The notes: a model not told the origin generated them from the sequence alone. A DNA stretch of 64,000 nucleotides from Talpa occidentalis (GCF_014898055.3 NW_023601104.1:45939199-46003198), one strand, 5' to 3'. Positions 23,081 through 35,907 are shown, numbered from the stretch's first letter. Program-made: numbers and translations.

Positions 23081-25589
23081 CAGAAAAACAAGAACTACCT
23101 TACACAAGAATGTATGTGCTTATATGAAACCTACATTTTGTGCCAGTTAGTATTTCATTTGGCAAATAGAGGGGGTGCAGAAATTTTACAAAATGTAGCA
23201 ATGTAATATCTTTATTATGACATTTACCTTTTGTATTATGAAAGGAACTAATGACATTGCAAGATACCACCTATTAACTACCACAAGTCAAGGTTTATTT
23301 TTCATTTTATGGAATATGTGCTTTATTGACATTTTCTTGTATAATTTCAATTTGGAAGTAATTGAAATGACTGCTAAGTAGATTATTTGTAGTGAATGTA
23401 CAAAAGTAATAATGATATGTAAATATTCTATGCAATCCAGAAAGAATAATTTAATTTCCAATTTCAGAGTAGATGAATAGGAAATAAATCAGGTATAAAA
23501 GGGAAATATGTAATTATTCTTTTAAATGTAGTGGTAAAGGATGTATCAATACATCACAGTTGTAAAGATTAACACTTACTTGTAAGTCAGAGACAAAGGC
23601 AACATTTGGGTGACAAGGAAGACCTGATGTATCCTGACTAAGGCAAGGATACTCTGAGTTAAAGGATATATGATCATTTCCATGCTACCCAATGCATGTA
23701 TACTCTAAAAACTGATTAAGAGGTGGTACTTCCTTTAATCCAACTTAGAGAATTGCATTGAACCTTCCTGCAAAGGAATTAAGGAAGTTAGAAACAAACA
23801 AAAGTTTAAATACAATCTTTCCAGAAAAATGTAATATGAAATTTTGTTTCAACATTTTAAAAAATGTTTGACATACACATTTATTTATTTAGACTACTGT
23901 AATCTTATACCAATATATTTTTTTTTTCTAACTTGGTAGGTAAAGTTTGTGACTCTAGTGACCATTGTTCATTCAGGAAAACTACAGCTTTGATTTATTA
24001 CAGAATTCTGGGAGATAACTTTCAGTAGTAAAACCTTAATATAAAAGAAACACTTGAGGAAATTATGTTCTAAACACAAAAGCCAACTTAAGTTTCAATC
24101 TCTCTGTTGTTTTTAAGTCTTTTTCAAAATATCAAAGTCTTTCAAATGGTAACATGGTTAAGTTCTTTGCCAAATTTCATGTGTTAAAATGAAGGTGTTT
24201 TTGAGTCATCAAAACTTATAAAAAGACCTTTAACAAGTAAACAGCTTTTCTCTCATTTTTTTAACTGGAAGATGTGGTATAAGAAAACACATTCATGGAC
24301 ACCATATGTGAGGCAAGTATTATCCCAAGATTTTGAGATATTTGAGAATTCCTAGAAAATGAAGGATTTAAAATTGTAGTTTGAGAGGGTCACTCAACGA
24401 CACCATTTTCATATTGGTATAGCTACATCTACGTAGACACATAAAATATAGTTGTTATATTTTGATTATTCTCTTTAGAAAAATCTTGTATAGGAAAAGA
24501 GATCTTCAAATAGCTCAGGAATATGAAAAATAATCATTTACTTCAGTGATTTTGTTTTAGTGTAAATATTAACTTCCCTAGTGTTTTGGTAAACTATCAA
24601 GTTTTTAATGTGTAAGCTTAAAATGAGGTAATTTCTACTTAGTTAAATGTCATGGTATTAAAAATTATTGGATATCAATGGAAAGAAAAAGCATTATAGA
24701 AAATATAGAAAACACCTATATTTGAAATACTTATTGGTCTGCTTGCTTAATTTGCTCTTTAGTGTCACTGAAAGAAAATTTGTTCTTTGTGGCACTGAAG
24801 GAAAACTAAATTGAGTGACAGAATAGAAGGTGATATTGGAAGAAGAAAAAACTGAATAATACAAGTATAAACTTCTCAACAAAAACTATTTTCTAAAGTT
24901 CAGAGTTTATGAAAACACTTTGATATTTTTGTTGTTTCAGTAAGCTAATATTGTTTGTAAACATGCTTGCTTTCTTTAAAATCATTTACTGTATAAATAT
25001 GAGAGTTGGCAGGTGTTTGAATTACCTTTGGTAGAAATCCACTTTCTTAATAATACATAGTAATCTATCACCATTAAGTATATGATCCCCCTGGAAAAAA
25101 ACTGATGCACATTGCTCTCAAGACTATAATTTCACTGTTCATGATATTAATATTTAATTAAATTATAGTTATTTTAGAAATGTATATCCTTAATTAAATT
25201 ATACCATGCACATAAAGAAGAAATAACTATGGCATGATTAAAACACTTTTTAAAAATGTACCAAATTTTGAATGCTGTCTGTCATCTCCAAAGTATGACT
25301 AACTAGGCTTCAGAAATGACTAGAAAGTCAACTGGAAAAATTGCCAAGTAAAACTACTTGGCTCTTTCAAGAACTGTGCATTAAAATTTTGGACAGTTTC
25401 TCTATTAAATCTAAATATACTTCTTATAGCATATACAGTATTACATTTCTAAATTAATTGCCATACTCCCATTTGTTAAAGAATTTCACTCCATGTGAAA
25501 AGCAAAGTCTCACTAGATGTGAATTTTACACTGTGCTAGATCAATCCCAATACCAGTAAATGGATATTATTAAACAGCATGGGGTAGTG
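23081..25589. other. unassigned AT-rich sequence, no young repeats
   Basis: No gene, SINE or L1 is visible. Only short A/T runs are present. Confidence 0.4.
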
Positions 25590-26080
25590 CAAACTGGGAA
25601 AGAAAACTTGTAGTGTGCTGCCTTTGAGCAGACCTGGCTTGCATGCTGTGACAGGGCAATTGTCGACATGCTTTTTCATGCCAATCTGCAGCTTTTTCAA
25701 CTCTAGATGCTATGGCAACCAGGGTTTAACAGACTAAGCAGCTAACAAGCTTCCCTGATGGAATTGTCTGGTTGTGTGATTGCCTTGTCTTAGGGAAAAT
25801 ATAAAATAGAATGAAGACGCTTGTGGACATTTGTCAAACTGATTATAATTTGGACAGTTGAATCATAATTGTCTGTTGTATACTGTACAGTAGTGACATA
25901 CGCTATTTTCCACGTTCCTTGCAGAGCACACCATCACATTCCCGCATAGGCTACGTTTCCCTGGGGAACAATGGAGTCCTGGTTGCTGTGGGTTTGGTGC
26001 AACATGGCAGTCCACATATCACACCAGATCATCTGGGAAAGAAAAGAATAGTTAACAATTCTTATTTTTTTCCTCTTTGA
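25590..26080 (+). promoter_or_regulatory. candidate conserved element, possible exon
   Basis: A complex, less AT-rich block. It holds an RFX X-box-like 'gatgctatggcaacc' near 25707-25721. From a 'ccacgttccttgcag' acceptor-like sequence ending at 25924, an open frame of 51 codons runs 25925-26077 (starting STPSHSRIGYV) to TGA at 26078-26080. I do not recognise the peptide, and no clean GT donor or poly(A) signal follows. It could be an exon of an unseen transcript, a lncRNA exon or an enhancer. Confidence 0.28.
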
Positions 26081-28601
26081 AAAGGCTTATGTTTGATTTG
26101 AACTATATTTGCATGAAATATAATGAACACAAGTTGACGTGAAAAGATATTTCCCTTTTATAAAATGTTCGTGTTCATAGGGTAAGTTGTAGATCAAAAT
26201 ATGCAGGTGAATTAATTTGTTATTTATGATTGGGCATAATTTTAGTTCTTTGGGAATATTGATTTTTTAAATTTGCAACCACTTAAACATGTATTTGTGT
26301 CACCAATCATATGCATAATTTAAAACACTGAGGAAATAATCAAGCTTCTCTGATGGAATGGTCTTGTTTTAATACTCCCTTGTTCTATTGAAAATGAATA
26401 GAAGATACTCTATTCATTGTTTTAAATGATTAAAAGTCTACTAACAAAATTTCAGTCTCTTTAAATAGCCAAAGGCATTATATTTTCAAGATCGTTTGAT
26501 ATCATATCTTTGTTTTCCTCAAAAGGATAATCTTTTTTAAAAAATTAAAATCATTAAAACAAAATCTAGGTTTCCATTTTATAGACAGTTACATTAAATA
26601 AAAAACGAGTAAGATGACATCACAATTTTATAGAATATTGTGAAATAGACTGTTTTTGTATTTTAAAAATATCAATGTTATATCTTGGGATAAAAATTTG
26701 ATATTTTCAATAGGCTCTGAACTGACTGAGGTTTGTTAAGTCTAAGTTGATAGTAAGAAAACCTGAGCAGAGAGAGGGTACATATGATCATGTTAGCCCA
26801 GTCATCTTGGCTACATCTCACCAACCACAGTTCTGCTTTTTTTCTGTTTTCTTAATTAAATTTTGAAATATTTCAAATTGGTGCCTCTAGTTGGAGACAC
26901 TGAGGCCTTCAAGAAGAGTAGGGTTCTCTCTCCTTCATTTCAGTAGAATGGGCAGCAATTCAAGTTGCCTTTTAAAAATCCTTAAAAGTCACAGACAGTG
27001 ACTTCTATCTAAATGGTTCAATTTCTAGAACAGGTACATCTCTAGCCTGAGAAGCTTATTCTTTTTCTTAAACAGAAAGACCTCAGCATAAGAACACATT
27101 CTTCTATGATGAGTGATGCACACAAGAAGGGTAAGAAATGAAATTGGGAACGTTTTGCTCTCTTCATAAAGAACCTCCCATAGACCCAGTTGTAAAATAT
27201 ACTGTTTCAGAATTATAGTGTATGTAAATTAATAAGCTAAGAATTACTGCCATAAAAGCTTTATTTTAAATGAGACTTAATCATTTTTCATAAAAATCGT
27301 TTTACTCATTGGGCTACTATGTCTTCCACTCTAACTCTATCTTAGTTTTGAAATTAGCCTACTTGACTTGTTGCCACAGTACCTGTTACTTTCTTGTTGC
27401 CAGCTACTGCTGCACTAGAAAAACATCTCTTCTGTTTTATCCCACTGAAGAATATAACTTTACTATCCTCAGGGAACTTAGTAGAATCATATGCTAAACC
27501 ACTATCATTTCAAATTAAGGAAAGTCATTTTTTTTAAGAGGAACGAGGATTTTTGACTATATTTTTTCTTCTGAATATCAAGGATTCAGATTTGGTAATT
27601 TTACTTTTGAACTCCTTGAAGCTCCTTTTTTTAAATAATAGATTCAAAGTTAGAATGTGATATATAATGCCTATTTGGAGATTAAAGAATTATGCCTGAA
27701 AGCAAAGTAATTCTTTCAGTCATTGCAGAGAAGTATAAGAGTCAGGGGCTTTTTATTAGTCCAGTGACTGCTTTTCAGAGGATAAGAAAATTATAGTTTA
27801 AGGTACAAGTGATTTCCTTCATGTTTAGGAACTAAAGGCACAAAATTGGTTCCATAACATGAAGGTCAATTGTCATTCACCATAAGATTATACCATCCAT
27901 ACAATCTCTCACAGTGACTTTTTCAGTGAAAAAAAAACAAAAAACAAAAACAAAAACAAAAAAACTCTTTATCCTTCTATTAAACTAAGGCACTAGTACA
28001 TGTCATTAAAATGAAAATATTACATGGACATCATTAACATTTTAGTACAAATTATTTTAAAGCATTAAATTGTGTAATACCATCAAAGTTTCATTTGGAG
28101 TTGGGCAGAGATTCTATCTTCAATTCCCCAGTCAGTTAGTCTTCAGCACCCATTTCACTTCTTGAAGGACCAGAAGAGATGAAAGAAAAAGGCAGTAATA
28201 CTGGTGTCGTGTTGTCTCCCTCACTGAACTTCTGTAAAATAAGCAATAATTAAAAATATATAGAAATGAAAGTTGTTCCTGAAAACAAGTACAGGGTCTC
28301 CTTGAGAATATCAGAAGTTGAATTTTAAGGAAAACATGAAGTGTGCAATAAAATGTATACACTAAGATCTAGCAATAACTTCAGTATTTTTGTAAATTTG
28401 ACCATTCTCATAATCTCAGGCAGATGAAGTGATATTTACAGTCTGACTGATATTCCCGTGTAGTTGAGGCATTGTTCACTTAGGTTACTTCTTTCTCAAA
28501 GGTTTATTATTATTGAACCTAAGATACTTTATATTGTAGAACTCTAGAATTCCGCTGACCAGGAGAGGCTATCACTGCATTGTGGAAACTTGTTACTTTA
28601 A
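26081..28601. other. unassigned sequence with (CAAAAA)n tract
   Basis: AT-rich with no identifiable gene. A simple (CAAAAA)n-type tract lies at about 27928-27965. The short frame at 27309-27497 shows no family features. Confidence 0.35.
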
Positions 28602-28614
28602 AAATTTTCCTGCT

Positions 28615-28781
28615 CAGGCACAGCAGACCTCTCCTGTCTCACCTGCTGCTCCCCTCAGCAGTGTATTTCAATCAATCCACCTGTTCTGTTCCCCACTCTG
28701 TCTCTGGTGAATCCTCTTACTCCCCGCATCTCTGGCCTGTACCCCAGCTCTTGTATGTATAAAATCTTTAAAAAGAAAAAG
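28615..28781 (+). mobile_element. 5'-truncated (headless) tRNA-derived SINE
   Basis: Begins within the SINE body (CAGGCACAGCAGACCTCTCC) without the tRNA-like head and ends GTATGTATAAAATCTTTAAA. Target-site copies AAATTTTCCTGCT (28602-28614) and AAATTTCCCTGCT (28782-28794) flank it, so the truncation arose at insertion. Confidence 0.9.
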
Positions 28782-28897
28782 AAATTTCCCTGCTTAACTT
28801 CCATAATTTTTCAGTAATGAATGACTGTATATTTTAAGTTGGTTTTTGCTTTTGTGTAAAATTCTTAGTTGAATAAAGCTTTCTAAAAAATAGTACA

Positions 28898-29163
28898 GGG
28901 TCTGGTGGAGCAGGCAGTTGAGTGCCTCGCTGTAAAGCTGTTTGCAGCCTCTGAAGCGCCGGTTTGATCCTGGCTTGCAGGGCAGAGTCCCACATGGTGC
29001 AGCAGACCTCTCCTGTCGCACCCGCTGCTCCCCTCAGCAGTGTGTTTCAGTCAGTCTCTCTGTTCTGTTCCCCGCTCTGTCTCTGGTGAATCCTCTCACC
29101 CTCCCGCACATCTGGCCTGTACCTGGTTCTTATATGCATGAATAAATAAATCTTTAAAAAAAA
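28898..29163 (+). mobile_element. tRNA-derived SINE with divergent head
   Basis: The head reads GGGTCTGGTGGAGCAGGCAG with B box GGTTTGATCC, then the standard body and tail ATGAATAAATAAATCTTTAA. 'tagtaca' (28891-28897 and 29164-29170) with adjoining A residues forms the target-site duplication. The head differs from the GGCCTCCCTGG type, so this may be a separate subfamily or a hybrid. Confidence 0.88.
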
Positions 29164-29170
29164 TAGTACA

Positions 29171-29814
29171 TGAAGAAAAGTTACTTTCTGATAGTTTAGA
29201 ATAAGCTTTCCTAGCTATACAGTAATACATAGCCTCTTGGCAAGTTCTCTCAAACATTGGAACTTCAACTCTGATTGAAGGTCTCAGTATATCACTGGAA
29301 CTAAGTAAATGGTTGATAATTCTGGACAGTGATTAGCACATTTGGAGTGATATTGGAAGAGACTTAAGGGACATGGGGAATACTGAGGACAAAGGGCTGG
29401 AGAGACAGGGAGCCTGATTGCTCTGGGATGTAACCACAGAAGCAGCTATAAGTATTTCTTCTCTCCTCAAAGCATTCTGTTCAGTTGGCCTCAAAATGAT
29501 TAATAGCTAATTATACATCTCATCCAGATTCATAAATATTGAAATAGATTTTAACATTTCTCATTCTGCATTTACCTGCATACAACATTTAGCCTCTTTT
29601 GGAGATTCCTCTCCATTTCAAGTGACGAGGGATTAAAAAAAATTAAAATCTTTCCTTACTTTTTCTAATAATTCACAAAAGCCCATGGGAAATTATTTTA
29701 AATTATCACTGGAATTAACAGCAGTGTTTTGTTTTGTTTTTAATATTTAAATCTATTTTTTCCTCATGACAAGAGTAAAATGTCTGCCACAATAATCATA
29801 ATACACAATCATAA
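29171..29814. other. unassigned sequence
   Basis: Nothing recognisable is seen. Confidence 0.35.
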
Positions 29815-30055
29815 TGAAGATAAGTTAACATGTATTTAGTACTTCCTATATTCCAAGTTTTCATCTAATTAATGTATTAACTCATTTAGTCCTCCCAAAA
29901 AAACCTAAGAAAAAGGAACTGTTATGTCTATTACATAAATGGTAAAAATGAGCCACAGAGAAATTACTGGCTTGTCCAATGTCACAGAACTAGTAACTAT
30001 GGAATCAATCAAGATTGTCTGAGTTCAGTATCAGAATTCTTAAAGCTCAGAAGTC
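29815..30055 (-). repeat. MIR fossil
   Basis: The plus strand reads as reverse-complement MIR: 'taacatgtatttagtact', 'tgtattaactcatttagtcc', 'gagccacagagaaattactg', 'caatgtcacagaactagta'. Confidence 0.75.
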
Positions 30056-30829
30056 TTCCTTTGATAACTAAAAAACTGCATTCTGAGGCTCAACACTAAT
30101 AAGCATTTCATTAATTCCTTTTCTCAACTTGAAGATGGCCAAGGGTTTGTCTCCAGACATCATTTGATTGTATTCTTCACGTGTAACACTTTGCAGAGTT
30201 CTAACCAGAGTAAGTGTTAGAAAAATCAATGCTTAGTTTATCTCTAAATATAATTATATTTATGTAGTATTGAGTGGCAGAACAAAGGGAATATTAGTGT
30301 TCCTATTTGCATATAGTAAGAAACTTGTATAAAGAAACTTCTACACAAAACTAATAAATGACTACGAGTGAAATTCAAACTGAGGTATATTCAAATTCAC
30401 ATCTTCCTGTCAATGTTTATTATTATTAAACCTAAGGTATTTTATATTGTAAAATTTAAGAATTGTAGAAATGAGAAGTTATACCTTTCTCTATTCTTAT
30501 TGGTAGTAAAGATAAAAAAAGAGGGAATGCCATTAATGACTTCATAGAGGTTGTAGAGATTCCACTTTTAAAAAGCTATTTGAGAATTTATATACACATT
30601 TTCAGCATTTCGGCTCCCAAAGATCTATCTTTACCCTGTAACAGGGTTGACAATTTACATGTAACCTATTTTAAGAAGTAGCTTCCTTTATTATGTACTG
30701 ATCTTGCTCTGAAGTCTAAGGTCTATTTACAAAGAAAAGAAATTTTAGTTTAATTATAGGTAGCTCAGTTTAAGATTTTTTGTTATCATAGTAAGATATA
30801 TCCACAAATTCTTTGATACACTTCTCTTC
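30056..30829. other. unassigned sequence
   Basis: No gene or clear repeat is seen. Confidence 0.3.
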
Positions 30830-31350
30830 AAAAAGTGGAGGCTCAGTCTCCTTCCCTTGAATGTTAACTACTTAATGCTTTGCTTATAAAGGAAAAATTA
30901 AGATGAGTGTGACAATCTTTAACTTCTGAGATTAGCACATACATGCCTTATAGTTTCCTCTTAGTTCCTTCTCTGGTGTCGCTCACGCTGGGGGGAAGCC
31001 ACGTGCCACCTGATGAGAATACTCAAAATGTCCATAGAGAGACTGATATGGCAAGGAACTGAGGCCAACAGTCCATAGCTAGTGAGGAAACAAGTCTCCC
31101 ACTAAATGCTGTGGGAGTGAGCTTGAAAGCAGACACTGAAGCCCTAATCAAGACATCAGATGACATAAGCCCAGACTGACATTCTATTTGCAATCTCATG
31201 TGAGACCCAAAGTTATAACCATCCAGCTTAGTCATTCCTGAGCTATTAAGGCAATAGCTATTTTGAGGCAACTAATGTTTGTAGTTTTAAGCCACTAATT
31301 TTTAGGGTAATTTGTTATACAACACCACCTAATAAAATAGTTTCCATGAG
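30830..31350 (+). mobile_element. probable MaLR-type LTR or related old element
   Basis: The sequence 'aaaagtggaggctcagtctc', then 'ctggtgtcgctcacgctggg', 'ggcaaggaactgaggccaac', and an end 'gttttaagccactaattttt' resembles a widespread old mammalian LTR-like repeat of the MLT1/MaLR kind. Exact family and boundaries are uncertain. The minus-strand frame at 31023-31271 is incidental. Confidence 0.45.
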
Positions 31351-31807
31351 GTAACATTCATTTGATTTCAAATACAAAAAGTCTCCTCAAAGAGTCTCCT
31401 CAAAGAGATTGTCTTTCCCTACCTGCTTTCTGAGATGGAAGCTTTCCAGAACAAAGCTTATGAAACAAGTGTTTTGTGCCATTCTCTAGGTCCTGTTCTC
31501 TCTGTCGAGAGGAACTTCAGTTCACCTGGAAACTAGCTTTTCTCAGTGAATTCCACTGAGGGGCTGGCCCATTTGAACATTATTCTGGAATCTTCTTCTG
31601 ACTGTGAAGTTGGCCTTGCTTCTGGTTACAAAATAGTTGCATCTTTCAGACTGCCGTGGCCCTAGTTCTCCTTTTATTTATTTACCCGTATTTTTCAGGG
31701 ATTAAGCATGTGGAAATTTTGGATGCCTTACTTATCAGGCACTCACCTACCATCACAGATTGCTCCAAACTTGTAACTTCTGAGGTGCCATGTTTTCAGT
31801 GCCCTAT
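31351..31807. other. unassigned sequence
   Basis: Contains a short direct duplication (AAAGAGTCTCCTC twice near 31379-31405). No gene is seen. Confidence 0.35.
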
Positions 31808-31819
31808 CTGTCTAAGATT

Positions 31820-32142
31820 TTTTTTTTTAATACAAGGAATTTATTTATTTATCTATCTATCTATTTATTTATTTATTTATGATTTATTTATTTATACAAG
31901 CACTGGGTACAGTCAGAAGCGCGGGAGGGTGAGAGAATTCACCAGAGCCAGAGCCGGGAGCAGAGCAGGCAGAAGGACCGAAGCACACTGCTGAGGGGAG
32001 CAGCGGGCGGCAGGAGAGGTCTGCGCGCCATGTGGGACCCTCCTCCAGTGGCCGGGGAGCAGCCAGGGATTGAACCGGCGCTGCAGAGGCTGCAGGCAGC
32101 TTCGCAACCCAGCGCTCAACCGCTGCGCCACCAGGGAGGCTC
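31820..32142 (-). mobile_element. tRNA-derived SINE (GC-rich younger type) with long tetranucleotide tail
   Basis: On the minus strand the head AGCCTCCCTGGTGGCGCAGC leads through a B box (GGTTCAATCCC) and a GC-rich body to a tail of (TAAA)n and (GATA)n repeats, 31842-31890 on the plus strand. The 12-bp direct repeats CTGTCTAAGATT (31808-31819 and 32143-32154) are perfect, indicating a fairly recent insertion. Overlapping open frames on both strands are SINE sequence. Confidence 0.94.
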
Positions 32143-32189
32143 CTGTCTAAGATTCTTAAAGATTTCCTAGCTATATCCTGAGGACATAG

Positions 32190-32580
32190 GAGCATATTCT
32201 TTTCTGGGAATTCTTTAATTTTTTTATTGTACTTGCAAAAGATTGGAAACAACTTAAATGCCTAGATACAGTAATTAAATAAATTATGGTACATCTATAT
32301 AATGGAGTGCAATGTATCTGTAAATAAGAATGGTATTTTTTTCAGTATATACTTTTCCGTGAAAAAAAAGCAAAGTGCAAAAAGAATGTGACCATATAAG
32401 CAAGAAGAACATATAAGAGAATATATACATATCTGCTGATTTGTAGAAAAGACACAGAGAAGGATACAACAAATTGGTTACAGACAGGGACTACTTGTAA
32501 GAAAGGGATGAGGCAATGGAACATGGTATGAGGTTAAAGGAGAAGCAACACTTTTGTGAATATATATATATATATTTCTT
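32190..32580 (+). repeat. old L1M 3' end
   Basis: 'ggaaacaacttaaatgccta', 'taaattatggtacatctata', 'atggagtgcaatgtatctg' and 'ggatacaacaaattggttac' follow the sense 3' end of old L1M elements. A (TA)n run lies near 32562-32576. Confidence 0.6.
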
Positions 32581-32897
32581 ATTTAGCTCTTACTCTTAGA
32601 ATCAAATCCAAAATGTCTCCTCAAAGAGATATTGTTTCATATATATCCCCAATAAATACATGATTAAATAATCCAGGAAGTGAGGAGAACTGAAAATGTA
32701 AACAAATAGTAAAAAGTGAACCTAATTTTATGATAAATTAATAAAATAACCACACTGATGAGAGTGGGAATAAAAGAATAAGTAACTTTAGAAAGTATTT
32801 TGACAAGAGACAAACAAAAAATAAGCTTTACACAAATGTTATAATGAGTTTAGTAAATCTATTTTTTAGGTATAATGAACAATTATGAAACTATTTT

Positions 32898-33234
32898 TAT
32901 TTTATTTTATTTTATTTTTTTATTTATTTTTTTTTTTTAGAGGCATGTTTATTTCTTTATTTATTTGTTTTGTTTGTTCTGTTTACACATGCACTGGGTA
33001 CAGTCAGAAGCGCGGGAGGGTGAGAGAATTCACCAGAGCCAGGGCGGGGAGCAGAGCAGGCAGAAGGACCGAAGTACACTGCTGAGGGGAGCAGCGGGCG
33101 GCAGGAGAGGTCTGCGAGCCATGTGGGACCCTCCTCAGGTGGCCGGGGAGCAGCCGGGGATCGAACCGGCGCCGCAGAGGCCACGGGCAGCTTCGTAACC
33201 CAGCGCTCAACCGCTGTGCCACCGGGGAGGCCCC
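32898..33234 (-). mobile_element. tRNA-derived SINE (GC-rich younger type)
   Basis: The minus strand begins GGGGCCTCCCCGGTGGCACA, with B box GGTTCGATCCC, and ends in an AAATAAA-rich tail followed by AAACATGCCTCTAAAAAA. Perfect 11-bp repeats GAAACTATTTT (32887-32897 and 33235-33245) bound it. Body sequence is nearly identical to the copies at 31820-32142 and 39129-39415. Confidence 0.94.
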
Positions 33235-33410
33235 GAAACTATTTTATGTTATATTAGTTTGATCAAGTAGACAAATACATTGTTAATAACAAGAATCACA
33301 AGAATCACATTTTTCAATGACAGAGGTTATCAATGAAAATGAGGAAACACTAAAATGAACCTTCTAATGCTAAATTGGGATAAAAATATCAGTATTTTTT
33401 GATATATTTT

Positions 33411-33434
33411 TGAGATATATATATATATATATAC
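33411..33434. repeat. (TA)n microsatellite
   Basis: A run of uninterrupted TA dinucleotides. Confidence 0.9.
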
Positions 33435-33559
33435 ACAGATGACTAGATACACATAAAGAGGTATGTGTATTCATGTGTTACTGTATCTCTATATATTCCC
33501 TAGCTCTCTTCTCTGAGAGGGTCTAGAAACAATGACATCCTAATAGCAACAAGCATACT

Positions 33560-34665
33560 TAGCATTTAGATCTTAATATCTAAGTATTATTTTTCAATAA
33601 GAAATACCAGGATTCCTTAAGAAATGGTTAAGGCTAGGAAGAATCAGGGCAGGAAAAACAGGAGATAAATGTCAAGTATAATAGGAGGTTTATATGTACT
33701 CAGAGAGTTATGGACACATCTCAAACATCAAGTTTAAAGAACTCCCAAATGGCCAAAGTTGGTCCAATTAGAGAACAAACCAAATAATATAATGCTAGAT
33801 GTGAAACATAATCCTTAGATTAAAATAACTGCACACAAATCTATGGGATGGAACATACAAATGGAAAAAATAAAGAGATGGCTCCCCTTTACATAAAATA
33901 TTAATAAAACTATAAGGAATAAGGGGTGTAGGAAGTTTTCATTGAATAAATACCACAGTAAATTTGCTATATCTATCTACAAAATGTTGAGTGCATGTGA
34001 AAATAAATGAGATGTACAATATTTATTTAGTTTAAATGTATTTCCTCACAATTCACTTATCAGTTACAAAGGAAAAAATGTTAACATTATGATGGAGAAG
34101 CCTGGAAAACATCATTTAACCTTGTGGTCAGAGTTAACATTACCAGTAATAAGACACAGTATCAACATATATCCCACTGTATAATGTACTGAGAAGGATG
34201 TAACACCACTTCTGTATAATTTTAGCCACAAAAAGTATAACATCAAACTACTTGTGAGAAAGCACAAGACAAACACAAATTGGACAATCTAAGATATCTG
34301 GAGTGTACTTTTCAAAGGTGGCAAAAAAATGAAATACTGAAGAACTAGCACAGATTTAAGGACTATAAAGAGAAAGGACAATCAACTGCAACATCATACC
34401 CTAGACTGGATCCTAAGCTAGTAAAAAAGAGATATTAGTGGAAAATCTGGTAAAATTATGATAAGGTCTACACATTAGTTAATGATATGGGATCATTGTT
34501 AATTTCTTGGTTTTACTAATTGAATTAAGGCCACATGATCTTACTAGTAATAAGATGTTAACATTATGGGAAGCTGGGTGAAGGGTATTAAAAATTCCTA
34601 TACTATTTATATAATTCTTCTATAAGTCTAAGTTAATTTTTTCAAAGTCCTTTAAAATCCTGGCA
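33560..34665 (+). repeat. probable old L1M 3'UTR
   Basis: 'cctagactggatcctaagct', 'gatattagtggaaaatctgg', 'ttaacattatgggaagctgg', 'gtgaagggtatt' follow the 3'UTR of old L1M elements in sense orientation. The left portion is less certain. Confidence 0.5.
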
Positions 34666-35897
34666 AAACTTAAGTCTTAGTGAATTTGCCTCGGTTAATT
34701 TATATTAAGTATTTGAGAAATACTTTCAATGTCAACTGAGCTCAACAGTAATTTCAGACCACCATCACTTAAACAAGTGTGATGAAACTGAAACAGTCTA
34801 TGTAACTTAACATTTACTCACACACTTGCACACTCTTACATTCTATTATGTTAGCTTCCTCACTCTTTGGGGGGTGAAGAAATGATGAGAAAGGATGAAC
34901 AGATTGATTTCAAGAATTTTCCTTTATTCTGTCTTTCTTTCTTGATTTCTGCCCCTAGAGACAGAAATACTTTTTTTTTTTAATTATCTAATCTGATAGA
35001 AAATGCTTCGGTTTATACCCTCCTTCTGTTGGTGGCATTCACTTTATCCTTTATTCATATGTGCACCTCTCAAGATGTGCTGAGTGGTACTTAGATGATA
35101 CCACTGGACACATGTAGACTGCTCTATACATCTTAATACCTGATATCCTCCCATGTTAGTTCCCCAAAGTTTCTCTTTATGTTCCTGGTTACATTGTAAT
35201 GTCCTGCCAGGTTAATATCTTACCTATCACTTGTCCCTATACTATGTAACAAACACCACTTAGACCGTGGATATTTTGTTGAGTTTTTGAAGCTGATCCA
35301 TCACAAATCACCTTGACTACAGGATTAAAGAAGTATGGAAGGGTGATCTATGAAGAACAAAGTCTATCAAAATTTCCCTTCCTGCTTGTTTTTGAAAGGT
35401 TTGTCAATTCTATGAAAAAATTTGCCCAAGTAGTTTACCTTAAATTTTTCACTTTGCTTTTTGTATCATAAATGAAAAGTCATCATATATAAATTCTACC
35501 TAAAGATCATACTCATCTTCTATAGGAAGATGGTAATTAAAAAATATATTGTGACTTGAGTGCATATAGTTAAAAAGGCTATTCATGACTTGAACCTTCA
35601 TGTTTAGAAAAATTCTTGGAGAAAACATAAAACATGACTTTTATCATTGCAATCCTAGCTTCATCCTTTGAATTGTGATAAATTTAAACACATTTTTCAT
35701 TTAAATGTAACACTGAATGTGGGCAAATGGAGTAATATATATGGATATTTAGTAGTAGAATATAACTCATACAATGCTAGAGTTTGTTTTAACTTTATAG
35801 TTAAATGTAAAGACATTTTGGCAATTACAGGAAAGAGAAAATTTAGAAATGTTTGCTTTGAAAGCATCATGCTTTAATTTTCTAATTTTCACGTGTG
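34666..35897. other. unassigned sequence
   Basis: AT-rich. The 69-codon frame at 35668-35877 shows no recognisable domain. Confidence 0.35.
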
Positions 35898-35907
35898 CTT
35901 AACTTTT

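Noticed and set aside
31842..31890. Short regularly repeated units resembling a CRISPR array
   Set aside because: It is a (TATC)/(TTTA) microsatellite in a SINE tail in mammalian DNA.
31884..33222. Overlapping cysteine/serine-rich frames on both strands
   Set aside because: They are translations of two GC-rich SINE copies; the same peptides recur at 39101-39419.
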